Positions 11,072 to 23,800 of a stretch of DNA of 64,000 nt are shown here, in pieces. The stretch's first letter is position 1. Each line of letters opens with the position of its first letter. The notes beneath the pieces are model-generated. The model worked only from the letters and a program-made list of their open reading frames with translations, had not been told where the DNA came from and made no database searches. The position numbers and the translations under genes are program-made. The stretch is from assembly GCF_902459465.1 (NCBI RefSeq), contig NC_047083.1, positions 10,221,526-10,285,525 of the forward strand, given 5' to 3'. This DNA is from Asterias rubens (taxonomy: Eukaryota; Echinodermata; Asteroidea; Forcipulatida; Asteriidae).

Positions 11072-11701
11072 CAGCTAAGCATTGTTTGCTATTTGATTTT
11101 TAGGATTTTTATTTCAGCATAAAATGGAACCGGCCTCCCATAATTCATAATTTTAATTTAGAATTTTAAGACCCATTTTTTACTCACCTTCTTAAAAATA
11201 TAAATGTTTGTCAGAATTAAGTTGCGCTGCTGTCACCTGCTTAGGTTCACCTCGAATTGCATTTATAAAGTAGTCAAGTGCTTTCTAACTTTGAATATAT
11301 ACTACAAAAATTACACCATATTGCAGTAATTTGCTGTTTAATTTTTGTTCGACGACCAACTGATGGTAAATCGACGTGTCATTTACCAACAACACAAAAC
11401 CCATGAGGAAATTTCAACTGGTAACCATACACAATGTAATATAAAAAGTACTAGTTGATGGGCACCAGCCATTGCTGATTTAAATGCCGCCCTCATGTGA
11501 CATATTTTGGTTTCGGATTTAGAAACAAAATGTCGGCTGCTCGCGAAGGATTCAATCTTCGTTGTCAAGCGAAGATTTGATTCTTTTTTACTGCTTCGAA
11601 AGCTTCACTGAACACACCATTATCAAAATGCTACTGCTAATTTTACAGATATACCCAAAAGAGAAGTTTGGTCTTCATTCACGTGATGATTTTATGTAAA
11701 T

Positions 11702-14700
11702 ATGAGATTGCTAAACAAAGTTATGGCAAGTGTATTGACGCACGGCGGTCCGAAGGGGACAACAGCAAGTTCCACTGCCGAAAAAACGACTCAATCGACG
11801 GCAGCTGGCAGTGGGCGTCCACGCGGTGGTGGCACATCTGGTAAAACTTCTGCCAAAGTTAGGATAAATGCGGCAATAAAAGACAAGGCTACAAAAGGTA
11901 GGTATTTAATCATTCTGATTATTCTTACTTACTTTTGCGTAATTTATTGAATAAAAGTGAATAAATAAAAATAAATAAAATCGTTGCATTTGTAATTTGC
12001 ACTTCAGTTTCACTTTCAGTTCCACTTGTCACTTGATTGTTATTATTATTGTTAATAATATAGTTTTGCAGATAATAAAGGGTTTTGATACCTTTTTGTA
12101 GATTGTTTTTGGCCATAAAAGATGTATTTACTATGTAACATAATTTACCTGTAGAATTTTCAGCCTCATTTATCATGTTTATTCGTCAAGTTTTGGAGAG
12201 AAAACAAAATGTTAAATCACAGACCAATATTTCACTCATGAGAGTCACATATGAAATTGTGTTAGTAATTTATTTCTCCAAAATTACAATACCTCGGCAA
12301 ATAATATTTAAAGGGAAGCTTTGTACCATCATTTTCTTTAAACTGTGTAAGTTTAAAATATAAATCTGGTGGACGTTTGATTGACTTTATGTTTTGTGTC
12401 GTAAAAAAGTAGGCCCTAACCAAATTCTTTTAAACGGTAATTTTAATAAACAAAAAGGAATAATTAATCCAACAAAACAATTTCAATAGGCTTTAGTATC
12501 TAAGAGTTTTCATTTTGCCAATGTTTGCAGGGAGACTTGACGTTCCATTCGATGCTCGTCCGAAATCAACAACAGCAAGTCTTCCTGGGAGAAACTCATC
12601 CCAAACAAGAAATCTCACCACATCAAGCAGCGCTGGTAACGTGAACACAAAGCGCAATGTACGCCAACACCGAGTCAATGTGCGACCTGAAACAGGACTG
12701 AGCCAAGCTTTTGAAAAGTTGACTGTTAAAGATAAGAGAAACTCATCTAGGTAAAGGGATTTGTTTACGTTATGTTTACAGTGTTGTTGAGCTTAGCTAC
12801 TTGTTCTGTGAAATTGTGACAAGTTGACTGAGGAAATAAATAAATTTTTAAATAAATCAATTAAAAACTAAAACAATTGTTTTTTTATTTCCAGTGCACA
12901 GTTTCAACGTCGAAGCTCATCAGCAGCAGGGAGTGCCAGCCATGTCTGTAAGAGCCTTGATGATGTCGCACGATGGATTCTTATGAAGAAATGCCAGAAT
13001 ATTGTCGTCATGGCTGGAGCAGGAATAAGCACACCTAGTGGGATTCCTGATTTCAGGTCAGTAGGTCAGGTCAAAAGGTCATTAACCAAGGACTCAAGGT
13101 CATGTAAAGGTCACGATTTTATCTTGCTAGTGAAAGTTGCACGACTTGCTTTCCTTGTTAAAATTTGTGTGATGTACAGACCAGACTTAAGGACTTCCAA
13201 TTACAAGGTTGTGGGTTTGAATTCGTCCATAATAATTATTCTCGTCTAGTTAATCACAATTCCTTGATTTGGGCAACTCATAATTAAAGACGTTAAACCA
13301 ATGTTGTATGAGGGAGATTGGCTGTTGCCATCTTGGTGTTTATAACCCCTTGTTGAAGTTTGCTGAGTTCCCTTGATGGGAAGATAATTTAACCAAACCA
13401 CCTCAGCAAACAAACAAACAAACAAACTTTCCTATTATTTAACCTTTGACCTTGTTTTGTTTTAAACTCCAGATCACCAGGTTCTGGTCTCTATGACAAC
13501 CTACAACAATATAACATCCCATTTCCTGAAGCCATCTTTGATATCGATTTCTTCCATCGTGACCCTCGACCTTTCTTCACTCTTGCCAAAGAGCTGTATC
13601 CTGGGACCTACAGACCAAACTACGTCCATTATTTTGTGCGGATGCTTCACGATAAAGGATTGTTACTGAGAATGTATACTCAGAATATTGATGGCCTAGA
13701 GAGAAGTAAGACACATTTTTATTTTATTTTAATTTTTTGGTAATCATTTTGTCAAATAATAAACAACAAGAGAAAGAACTCGCTGTGTAATCTTTCAATA
13801 ATTTGGGGTTGAACAAAGAAAAAACTTACAAGAGTGGAATTTAAACCTTCGACTTCCGGATTAATGTATTTGCCAAGCTGTCAAGCCCTTATGTTTGGCG
13901 AAATATTATGTTATATTTGGAAAATGTTAACAAATGACCAAAAGGTATCTTGTTTGTTGTTTGTACTCTTAAAACATTCAGCAAAGTGATCACACACACA
14001 CAAATTATAGCTAGGTAGAAAATAATTCAGTTTGAATGCCAGAAAAAGTCTTGAAGGCGTTTTGTTTTAAAGACTGATTGTGTTTTATGATATTTCAGTG
14101 GCTGGTATTTCTTCTGCTAAGTTGGTTGAAGCTCATGGAACATTTGCTTCATCGACCTGTACAAGATGCGATCAGAAGTATGACGGGGAGGAAACAAAGG
14201 TAAACAAACACTCAATTCCTTCATTGGATTTATTTGTGTACTCATAAGAATTATACAAAAAATACTTGTATTTGATTTTGAACCTCCATTGCTTGATAGA
14301 ACCATGTAATTTAGTGACTGGCCAGGAGGACCATTTAGCTTATTATTATTTCATTAGTCCGCCAACGTTGACACTGGTCAATATTTCAAATGAAACAGAG
14401 ATGCCTTCCAAGACTGAGCCGGACCACTTTTCGCAAAAGGTGTAGCATTAATTATATCTTGATGTGTTTTTTATTTAGGTTGAGATAATGAGTGACAAGA
14501 TTCCTAGATGTAAACAAAGAAGCTGTACGGTATGTAGATTTTAATTTAGCTTCTAAACAATCTTGGATTATTATAAAGTTTTTTTTTTCTGAATCCAAAT
14601 AATGCCACTTACATATTATTGTAGTATGTCCAACAAACCTCATAATCCAAGATTTATCACTAATTTAGATAAACCTAAATCATGATTTACACAAACAGGT

Positions 14701-16109
14701 TCAAAGCATTGTAGAGGCACGATTTGGATTGGCTTTTCAGTCCGTACCTTATTCTCTCTGGGGTTTTCCTCCCATATCTAAAACTGAAACTTCCTTCATT
14801 GTCTTCTTTCTATTGGGTTCTTGGCTAGTACAGTAATACAGTTTGTTTTTTCTTCACAGCCAGAATAATTGAAATGAAATTTGATTTTATTATTTCAGGG
14901 TAAAGTCAAACCTGACATCGTTTTCTTCGGAGAGGATCTTCCGAAGAGGTTCTTCTATTACTTAAAGGATTTTGCTCAGTGTGACTTGGTTATTGTCATG
15001 GGAACGTCACTAGAGGTAAATACTGTTTTATAAACTGCCCCTTGATCTGACTGTGTAGAATGGGTAACCCTAACCCTAACCCTAATCCTAACCCAACCAC
15101 AGGTCTCCTTTCAGGAGAACCAATCAAAGCGTTGATTGATTCTACACTGAAACCTCTGAACCCCAATAAATAGGCCCACTTCTCTCTTATCTCTTCAGGC
15201 TCCTGACGATAACTAGATAATTGTGGAAAATAGTTAATTTTGCTGAGTTTAAAAGACTAGGTTCCTTTCAAAACCGGTAGTAGATTCTCAATTTGTTTTC
15301 TTTTCCACCCTGTAGGTACAACCCTTCGCTGGTATAATAAACTCAGCCCGGGGTTACATCCCAAGGTTACTTATCAATAGGGAAGCTGTGGGCCCGTTCG
15401 CTAGACCACGTTCAAGCCGCTTCAATGACGTCACAGTAACTGGTGATTTAGTGGACTGTGTTCAGAGGTTTGCTCGGATCTTGGGATGGAAGACAGCTCT
15501 TCAAGAGTTGATTGAGGGACATCAGATAAGACTAGTAAGTTTTCATAATTCTGTGATAAGAGGACCAAACTCAAGCTCTGGAGTTTCTGTTCAGAAGAGT
15601 GTGGGTTAAAATGAATGGATTTGTTGAAATTGTTTTGTTATTTTCTTGATCACAACTAGGATGAGGAATATGGTCCCCGGAAGCTTCCAGAAACCCCGCC
15701 CCCAAATCGTTCCGATTCCATTAATGGAGGTGAAAGTAAGTCGACCAATGACAAGCCGTCGACAGGAGCAAGCAGTACCAACAATGCAAGAGGAGGTTTC
15801 CGTGGTTACAAAGCAAACAGTTGCCAGTCGTTAGACGCTATGAAGGGAAGTCCTGCGAAGACAAACTTGCCCGATGGAAGCAAACCAAGAAACTTTCACA
15901 CAGTGTCAGAAACAACTTCCCCTCTGAACCCACTTGGAAAAATCCACCCCTCGCCACGAGTGGAACGATCCAGTAAAAAGAGCGTAACTTTTCCAAAACT
16001 AAATAACAATATCCCAAGTAAAGGAAGAGGTAAATCGTGGCGTAGTGAGTCATCCGACAGTAGTGATTCGTCAGAAAGTAGTTCAAACACTGACTCAAGC
16101 GATAGTTAA
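11702..16109 (+). CDS. SIRT3: NAD-dependent protein deacetylase, SIRT3-like, with long C-terminal tail
   Basis: Class I sirtuin; the family removes acyl groups from lysine using NAD+. Exons: 11702-11897, 12531-12750, 12895-13056, 13473-13705, 14099-14199, 14479-14529, 14899-15015, 15316-15534, 15660-16109 (582 aa, all phases consistent). Motifs: [29 protein letters not shown], catalytic His in [39 protein letters not shown]. Zinc ligands are CTRC and a second pair spaced CKQRSC (C-x4-C) where SIRT3 normally has C-x2-C. NIDGLER and HGTFAS favour SIRT3 over SIRT2. The first 140 residues are basic and Ser/Thr-rich with few acids, compatible with a mitochondrial presequence (inference). After the core, exon 9 adds 150 residues that are low complexity, ending in a Ser/Asp/Glu tail. 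Human SIRT3 is about 399 aa. A poly(A) signal is at 16897-16902. Confidence 0.93.
13790..13890 (-). mobile_element. tRNA-derived SINE fragment (family 3), degenerate
   Basis: Reverse-strand match to the elements at 49565-49668, including GGTTGAACAAAGAA and the CTTCCGGATTAATG stretch. It lies in the SIRT3-like intron 4. Confidence 0.55.
15062..15096. repeat. Short interstitial telomere-like tract
   Basis: Four or five tandem CCCTAA-type hexamers, one of them CCTAAT. Intronic in the SIRT3-like gene. Too short to mean a chromosome fusion. Confidence 0.7.
15556..15608 (+). mobile_element. SINE fragment (family 2) beside SIRT3-like exon 8
   Basis: ACTCAAGCTCTGGAGTTTCT then TTCAGAAGAGTGTGGGTT matches the head of the SINE at 46965-47290. 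It begins about 25 bp after the exon 8 donor. Confidence 0.6.
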
Positions 16110-17830
16110 CATGAGGTATATATGTTTCTTGATTTGGTATCAGACTTCAATATCGTCACGGAAAGTTGCGGTTCTGTTGATACCCATGGTGTGAAGAGGA
16201 ACTGCTGTGCAACTTTTTGAATTAAGAACTTGTCTTTGAAAAGTAAATTGTGCATGTGTGTGAACATTGTTTTCGAAGCATCAGTTCATGTGGAGGTCTT
16301 GCACTCCAAAGCATTGACATGCTTAAAATTAGGTTCCAACTGCTCTATGCCCAATTGCATAAAGCTGTTAAGTAGATAGTTCTGCTTAGCAAATATGTTT
16401 GCTAAGCAAGAATTGAGTGGGGTAGGTACCAGTCGCAGCAAAATGTAAACTATGATGTTTTGGCTGGTTACTTATCACTGCTAAGCAATTTATTTATGTG
16501 CTTAGCAAGTTTGTATGCTTACTACTCGCTTTATGAAGTTTGGGTTTGCTTTATGAAGATGTTGGTAAAAAAAAACACTTGTAACACTTCCAGATCAAGA
16601 AAAACAATTATGTGTAAAATAAAATAAAAATATTTGTAAATATTGAAATTAAAATAATTCTTCAGTATTAAGTCAGGTTAACGACTTATTTATTTCAATA
16701 TTTTGGCTCGTTCTATAATTAATATTTAAAAATAATGTGTGTATTGTATGGTCAGTGCTTTCTTTCATAGATTTAGTCAATGAAAAGGAACTTTAAAAGA
16801 TTCATTAGAGCTTGCAATAATCAATTTACAAACTAATCCCTAACACTACGAAAATTACATTTTTGTATTATTTATCTTGAAAAAGCTGTGTTTGAAAATA
16901 AACAAGTTGTGTTCAAAAAGTTCTCCTAACTTGAGGTGTGTGAAATAAATTTATACATTAAAAATGGCCGAGCAGCCTTGTTCAAAGGACTCAAGTTTCA
17001 ATGCTTGATTGGGTGTAAGGTTCGAATCTTGTTCCAGACACTTGACCACTATTGCTTATCTGCACCTTGGAGGACATTCAACAGCCCTCTCGAAGTAATT
17101 ATGCATTTAGAAATGAAGTTTTAATGAGTTTAATTCATGGAGAGGAGCTTTTGTCTCACAATGTCTGTGCAACGTTAACTCGCGGAGTAAAAAAATCAGA
17201 TTTGATTTTGTTCATTGTTTTTGGTAATAATTCGGAGCCACCATATCAGCGTTTCGAAAAGGCCCCAAGTGACACAGATTGACTGGCCAGTTTCTGCCAA
17301 GTGTGGCGCTATCACATCCCAATGGTCCAAATTTTCTAACTGTAGTAGGGACTGCAGTGTTGGAATGGCCCAACTATACATGGGGTACATAGATCTGTAA
17401 TAACTAGTCTCGATAGAAGACCTTCTCGTGTTGATTACCATCTGGGTTTTTTGGTAGGCTATTTTTATTTGGAAGGTTTGGAATCCACGGGCAAAGGGAT
17501 GGGTGGAACTCCCCATATTAAATTGAGCAGAGGTCATTAAACAGTTTGTCTTTACTGTTAAAAGCTGTGAGACTTCTGAATGCATTGTTTGCTATGGAAG
17601 TTTTTTGTCGCGAGACCGGTGTGGGGTGATAGCGCCCTCTTGTTTTTTTTTTTTTTTTGACAACACGTGCAAAGACTAGTTTGGCCGTCCCAACTGGAAC
17701 ACTTCCCAAAACTACAGTTGGGGCGATTCTGAAGTTGGGCCGAAACACAGCGGTGTAGAGGCGGCGAATTCACACATACACATCCACATTCAGTCGTCTG
17801 TTTTTACCAAAATAAAAGTACCGCAAACAT
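16110..17830. other. SIRT3-like 3' UTR and POFUT1 upstream region
   Basis: Holds the sirtuin 3' UTR, AT-rich, with polyadenylation signals near 16622 and at 16897-16902. From about 17000 to 17830 it is the region upstream of POFUT1. Several short open frames here do not resemble known proteins. A T-run lies at 17642-17658. Confidence 0.6.
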
Positions 17831-20800
17831 TTGAATGGCTGGTGGTCATTGTCTACGCTGAGTGGTATGTCAGCTCCCAACTTAGTGACCAGAAAAATGG
17901 AGACGAAAGTGTGCTTCAAAAAATGCAACTTCAAGTTGGCTATGTTCTTGCACGTGCTCATATCGAGTGTACTGTTCGCATGTTTTATGAAGTCGTATGC
18001 AGAAACAAGTCATGCTTACACTTCTGAAACTAATTCAAAACATGGAATGAAATCATCAGAAGATCTTGAAGGACTTAGACCTTCTTCGGACTGCTCTGAA
18101 GATGATGACAGTTGCTTCATACGCGACGAAGAACATGAACTTGCCGAAGAAGAAGAAGTGCATGGAATTGCTGGAGCTAAAACTGAACCTAAAGCCGGCT
18201 ACACATGGGACAAAAATGGGTACATCATGTTTTGTCCATGTATGGGTGAGTAGAATAGAATAAAGTTGGTGGGTTTACTTTCCTCTTTTCTTTATGAAAT
18301 TGAAAACCATTTACCGTTCAGAAGCTCACTTGAAAACAATAATTACTTATTTATTTTTTTATTAATTGTGATAATAATAATAATAATATGAAGTGTTCAA
18401 ACCACAATCAACAGTTAGTGGATCGTGGATGACTAAGTAAAAACAGATATGAGATAGTAGGTTCATAGGTCTTGTCATTAATAATAAAAGTGAGCCATTC
18501 ATTAAGAAATTCTCTATTTTATGAAATCTTTCCAATATGTAACTTTTGTTTTTAACAGGTCGTTTTGGCAACCAAGCAGAGCATTATCTCGGAGCAATGG
18601 CATTTGCTAAAGCACTCAACAGAACGTTGGTCTTGCCTCCATTCCGGACATATGTAAGTCTTCATTTACTCACACGTACACACCTATCCCTATAAATAGC
18701 GCCCTCAAGAATTGAGAGTCCAGAGCATTGACACTAAGGGACGAAAAAGACCAAGTTGTGATAATTTGACTCACCTGTGAGTGTAAAGATCAGAGGGTTT
18801 CATAATTAACTCCAACCATGCTCAGGCCTGCTACTTCACGGAGGCAACGGAGGCGATTGCCTCCGTGTCCTTTACCAAGAAGAAAATGCCTTGGTGCCCT
18901 TGCCATTTCAAAAACGAAGCATACAGCCCTGCATGCTCAAACTTTATTTCAATGAAGTTTTATAGTCCTATAGTTTTTATCTTTAGTGTGTGCTTGGATG
19001 TGCTGTGATTTGTGTTCTTTTTAATATCTGATTTGTAACTCATTTTTGATTATTTTTTACTTGTACTTGCTTGTGTATTGGTTTTAAATTGCAAAATACT
19101 CCAGGCTGTTTTGACATGCGTGACATTAAAAGGTTTTATGAATTGCAGGGTCATTAGTTTTACACTATTTTCTTTGTAGGCTCATGCATCATTTGGGGAG
19201 TTGTTTCAAGTCAGACCAGCTCTTGAGTTCCATCGTGTGATCCTCATGGAGGATTTCATGAAGTTTCTTGCTCCTAAATACTGGCCGCCTGGTCAGAGAG
19301 TTGGCTACGCCCACCTACCAGTCAACGATGATGGTGTTGCATGCACCATGAAAAATGGTAAAGGATCATTTAAATACTCAAAAGTAACTTGACAATATGT
19401 GAGGACTTCTTCTCTCAAAATATCTGCATTTACGTGTGTATGACAGGCCTGGAATTTCATCTTTGAAAGGGCAAGGCCATTTGTATTTTGCAAGGGGCAC
19501 TTACATTGGAAAACCTTAAAGTCTATGGGGAACTTTTGAAGGGGCACCAAGATGAAATTCCAGGCCTGTCATACACCAGGGCAACATATAGACCATGGCC
19601 TCCGTGGCATCTTGTATTTCCAGGCCTGTAACTTTGTCTTCTTGTGTGGACAAAAGCTTCGCCTACAGGGAAACGAGTGGCAGTTTTTTGTATTCCTTTG
19701 AACTTGAGAAAGTTGAGAAGTGGTGTTTAATAAGGCACTGGACATAAAAGAAATATTAGCATAAAAATGTACTTGTTTGGATACACCAAGTTAGAATACT
19801 GCTGTCGATTTCACCAAACTCTTCTTAACTTGGGATTAATCTTAGGACTTAGGAAGAGTTCAGTTCTGTATCCAAAGACGCATTAAACCCATCCTAAGTT
19901 AGGAGGGGTTAGGCCTACTCGTCCTAACTTGAGATGGAATTAATCCTAGCGTTTCGTGATATCGGCTGCGGGTCTTTGATAAATTACCAAACATTTCCAG
20001 TGCCCTTAATAGACAATTTACTTTCACAACCTTTGTGTTGAGGGTTAGCCCTGAAAACATTTTTATCCTCTTTTTTTTCAGGCAGTCCATTTGGACCTTT
20101 CTGGAACCACTTCAACGTTACTTTTGATTTATGCATAAAATATCAACTGTTTAATGTTGCTGACATCAGTAATAAACAATCACTGGAAACTACAAAAAGA
20201 ATCTGGGATGAAAGGTAGGTGTTTAAAGAAGTATAGTTTTTGTTTGATGTTCTTTGGTTTTGTTGTTTTTGTTCATCACTGTCCAGGCTTGTGTAGTTGG
20301 AGCTAGTATACCACTCATCTTGTATACCGCCCTCTGGTGACAACTTAGAATAATGACACTTATGTACTAAAGCATTACTTGGACTCAGAAAATAACCCAA
20401 TTATTTCTTAAACTAGTCAAGTTGTCATTGCCTCTTTCCTATGATTCTCAATTGAGATTTTTGTTTTATTTTTATTTAGAAATATTTCTCAACTAGATTT
20501 CTGTATTTTCTGATCCTGTTTATTGATGCTTTGTGTATAATTTGTAATAAATACATCTGCAATTTGAGGCATAGCATGGTGAGGTATCAATGTATATTTG
20601 GTTTGCGGTGACTAGACGATGACTAGAGCAAGCTAGTCGAAACGTTGAGACCAATTTCAGAAATGACTCCGCGGCAGTACAGTTAATTATGATCCTATAA
20701 GCTAAAGTAGTAGTCCAGTCTAATTTCTATACCATCCGCCCTGGTAATAGTTAAAAGCAGGACAGTTCTTTTCAGAACTGAGAAGTCTCCCGAACCTCCG

Positions 20801-23800
20801 ATTATCTACTCCACGGCAGTAGAATAAAGCAAGACAGTTCCCTAAGAACAACTCTACCTGGCAAGTAGATACACACATGGTGTTACCGCAAACCAAATAT
20901 ACATACATCTGCAATAAAATTTACCTAAATTTGTATTCTTCCAAACACACATCTTCCTTTTTCATTGTTTTCATTTTAATGTATGAAATAGCACGATGGT
21001 ATTATATTGTTAGAGTGTATTTTCATTAATACTTTTGTTGTTCAGCACGTTTGAACGAAAATTACTTGGGAAAACGGTTAATTTTTGTTTTTGCATTTCA
21101 GTTCATCTTGGATAGTTGTATTTATGGTGTATTGGTGTTTGCTTTCATGAAATTTTGTAAATGTTTATTATTTTGTGCTGTTATATATTTGTGTACATTT
21201 TGCATTGTTTTGGTCAAATAAATACTTCTAATCATTTTTATTTCTAAAATGTTCCCCTTTTTTGATTGCTTGTTTTTATGTTTTGTATTACTTTACGGGA
21301 TTGTTTTTTGGGTAGTGATTTGGTTTGCTTTTGGGCAATCCCTAGGCTTCCATTTGTTCTTTGTATTTTAAAATGTCCATAATGTTTTCATAATATTTGT
21401 ATACATTTCAAGTATTTTGTTGCTATGTGTTTTTGAGGTTTTCAAACCCTGAATGAATGAATGAATAAATTATTATAATTATAATTATTATTCATTACCA
21501 GATTCCCACCGATGGAGCATCCTGTTATAGCTCTCCGTGGGTCACCAGGCTCCTACCCAATGCTTGGTGGAAACCGAGCTATCCAAAAATACTTCAAATG
21601 GGAACCTAAGTTTTTTCAAGAAGCTGGAACCTACATCAAGGAGACATTTCAAGATGAGGGGTTCGTTGGAATCCATTTACGGAACGGAATAGATTGGGTA
21701 AGTAAGATTGATTTTCTAAAACTTGCTTCATTCATTCTCAAATTCCAATGCAGTATTTTGATGATGGTAGTTTTTAGGTTGGTATTTTTCATGACTTTTA
21801 TGAAACAACATCTCACCTCAACATCATCTCGATCTAATTTTTAACAATTTTATACATTTTCTATTATAATTGTTCTCTTTTTCCTGTGCAAATATTTAGT
21901 TTTCTATTATAATTGTTCTCTTTTTCCTGTGCAAATATTTAGTTTGGTATTTGATTGTACATGTATGTTTTTGAGTGATCCAAGTTGTAACAATTTTGTA
22001 CATTTTGATTTTAATAATAATTGTTTTCTTTTTCCTGTGCAATTATTTAGTTTGGTATTTGGTTGTATGTTTTTGTATGTTTTTGACGATGGCAATTTTT
22101 AATCAGCTTTTTGGGCTATCCTTGGTTGTATTTTTTCTGTTTGCTTGACTGTATTGCCGAAATAAGTAATAATAGTAAATAATAATATGTGCCTTACCAT
22201 TGAACTACATTTGTACATTATTGATGCTATGTACTGAACAAATGTTGCTATTTTCTGTTTTGCAATATTTATAATGTCGTGAACTATAAATCTGTGTACG
22301 ATTGTAGAGAAATACATTTTATTTGTTGACCCTAATCCTTACCCCGACCCCTAACACTAGAGTTTCTCATAAATTCCATTTGTTATATAGCTTTCACTTC
22401 TGATTAATTGTGAAAATATCTTTATTATAGGTAAGGGCATGTCAACATGTCGATGACCACCCGTTAAAACGCTTCATGGCTTCAACACAGTGTCTGGATG
22501 CAACGCCTGACGCCATAGTTACAAAGGTAACAATTTATAAAACTTCTGTGACAGATTTGTTTATAGTCACACAAAAATCACTTGATTCTTTTGCCCTGAA
22601 TTTAGTTTGTCCAGAAAGGTATTTCCCTTGAGTTTAAAGGCAGTGGACACTATTGGTAATTACTCAAAATAATTATCAACATAAAACCTTTCTTGAATAC
22701 AAGTAATGGGAAAGGTTGATAGTATAAAACACTGTGAGAAACAGCTCCCTCTGATGTGACGTAGTTTTCGAGAAAGAAGTATTTTCGAGAAAGAAGTATT
22801 TTTTCACAAATTTGATTTTGAGACCTCAGATTTCGAATTTGAGGTCTCGAAATCAAGCATCTGAAAGCACACAACTTCAAGTGACCATGGTGTGACAAGG
22901 GTGTTTTTTTTTTCTTTCATTATTATCTCGCAACTTTGATGACTGATTGAGCTCAAATTTTCACAGGTTTGTTATTTTATGCATATGTTGAGATACACCA
23001 ACTCTTAAGACTAGTCTTTGACAGTTACCAATAGTGTCCAGTGTCTTTAAATGATTTTGGGTTGAACAAAGACAAATTGACTAGGTTGTATGGCTTCTGA
23101 ATGGCCCCCAGTACAACGATACTTACATAGGTAGACTGCCAACAAAGGGACTCATATCTGTTGGAAAATGATGTCATCCCAAAATCAAATTGACCTTGAA
23201 CCCCCATAAAAATGTTTTATAATGTTTTGTAAACACCTTGTGGTTTCTGGAGTATTGACTTTACAACGTTTTGGATTATTTTACAGGAATTATGTCTTCC
23301 CAGTCTCTCTCACATCCTTGAGCACACGGCAGCTGTATTCAAACATGTCAACGCTAGACATCTTTACATAGCAACAGATAAACAACCATATATAGAGGAA
23401 TTTACAAATCTTCTACAACCAGTTGGGGTAAGTTTTAGAAATCTGTCATACATATTCATTAAAACTCAGCATTGATTCCTTAATAAATATTCATAACCTG
23501 ACTTCATCCATTGATGTACATCCATTACCAATTCATGAATATTCACGGATGCTGTTTCTTAATTTAGATTCTGTTGACTGAAACCTAACTTTGTAAGGAA
23601 AACCTTATGAATAATAATGATTTGTGTAAATTTCATGTTTGAATTCTGTTCTTTTTTTTAGCACCCAATCATACAGAAACTGACCTTATAATTTGTTTTC
23701 TTCCTATTTGTTGAGTTTCTGTTCCTATCTGAAACCTAACTTTGTAAGAATAAACTTTTGAAATAATCATGATTGTATTTTTATGTTCAATGTTCAGTTT

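Larger units (their letters stand above)
10475..11701. promoter_or_regulatory. Divergent NUCB / SIRT3-like promoter region
   Basis: 1.2 kb between the first codons of two head-to-head genes. It holds no gene. Two inverted-repeat elements of family C sit at 10599-10747 and 10909-11071. Specific core promoter motifs were not identified. 5' UTRs of both genes must lie here. Confidence 0.6.

Noticed and set aside
15062-15096. Ancient telomere fusion point
   Set aside because: Only four or five degenerate hexamers, and similar short CCCTAA runs appear at 3890 and 22329.
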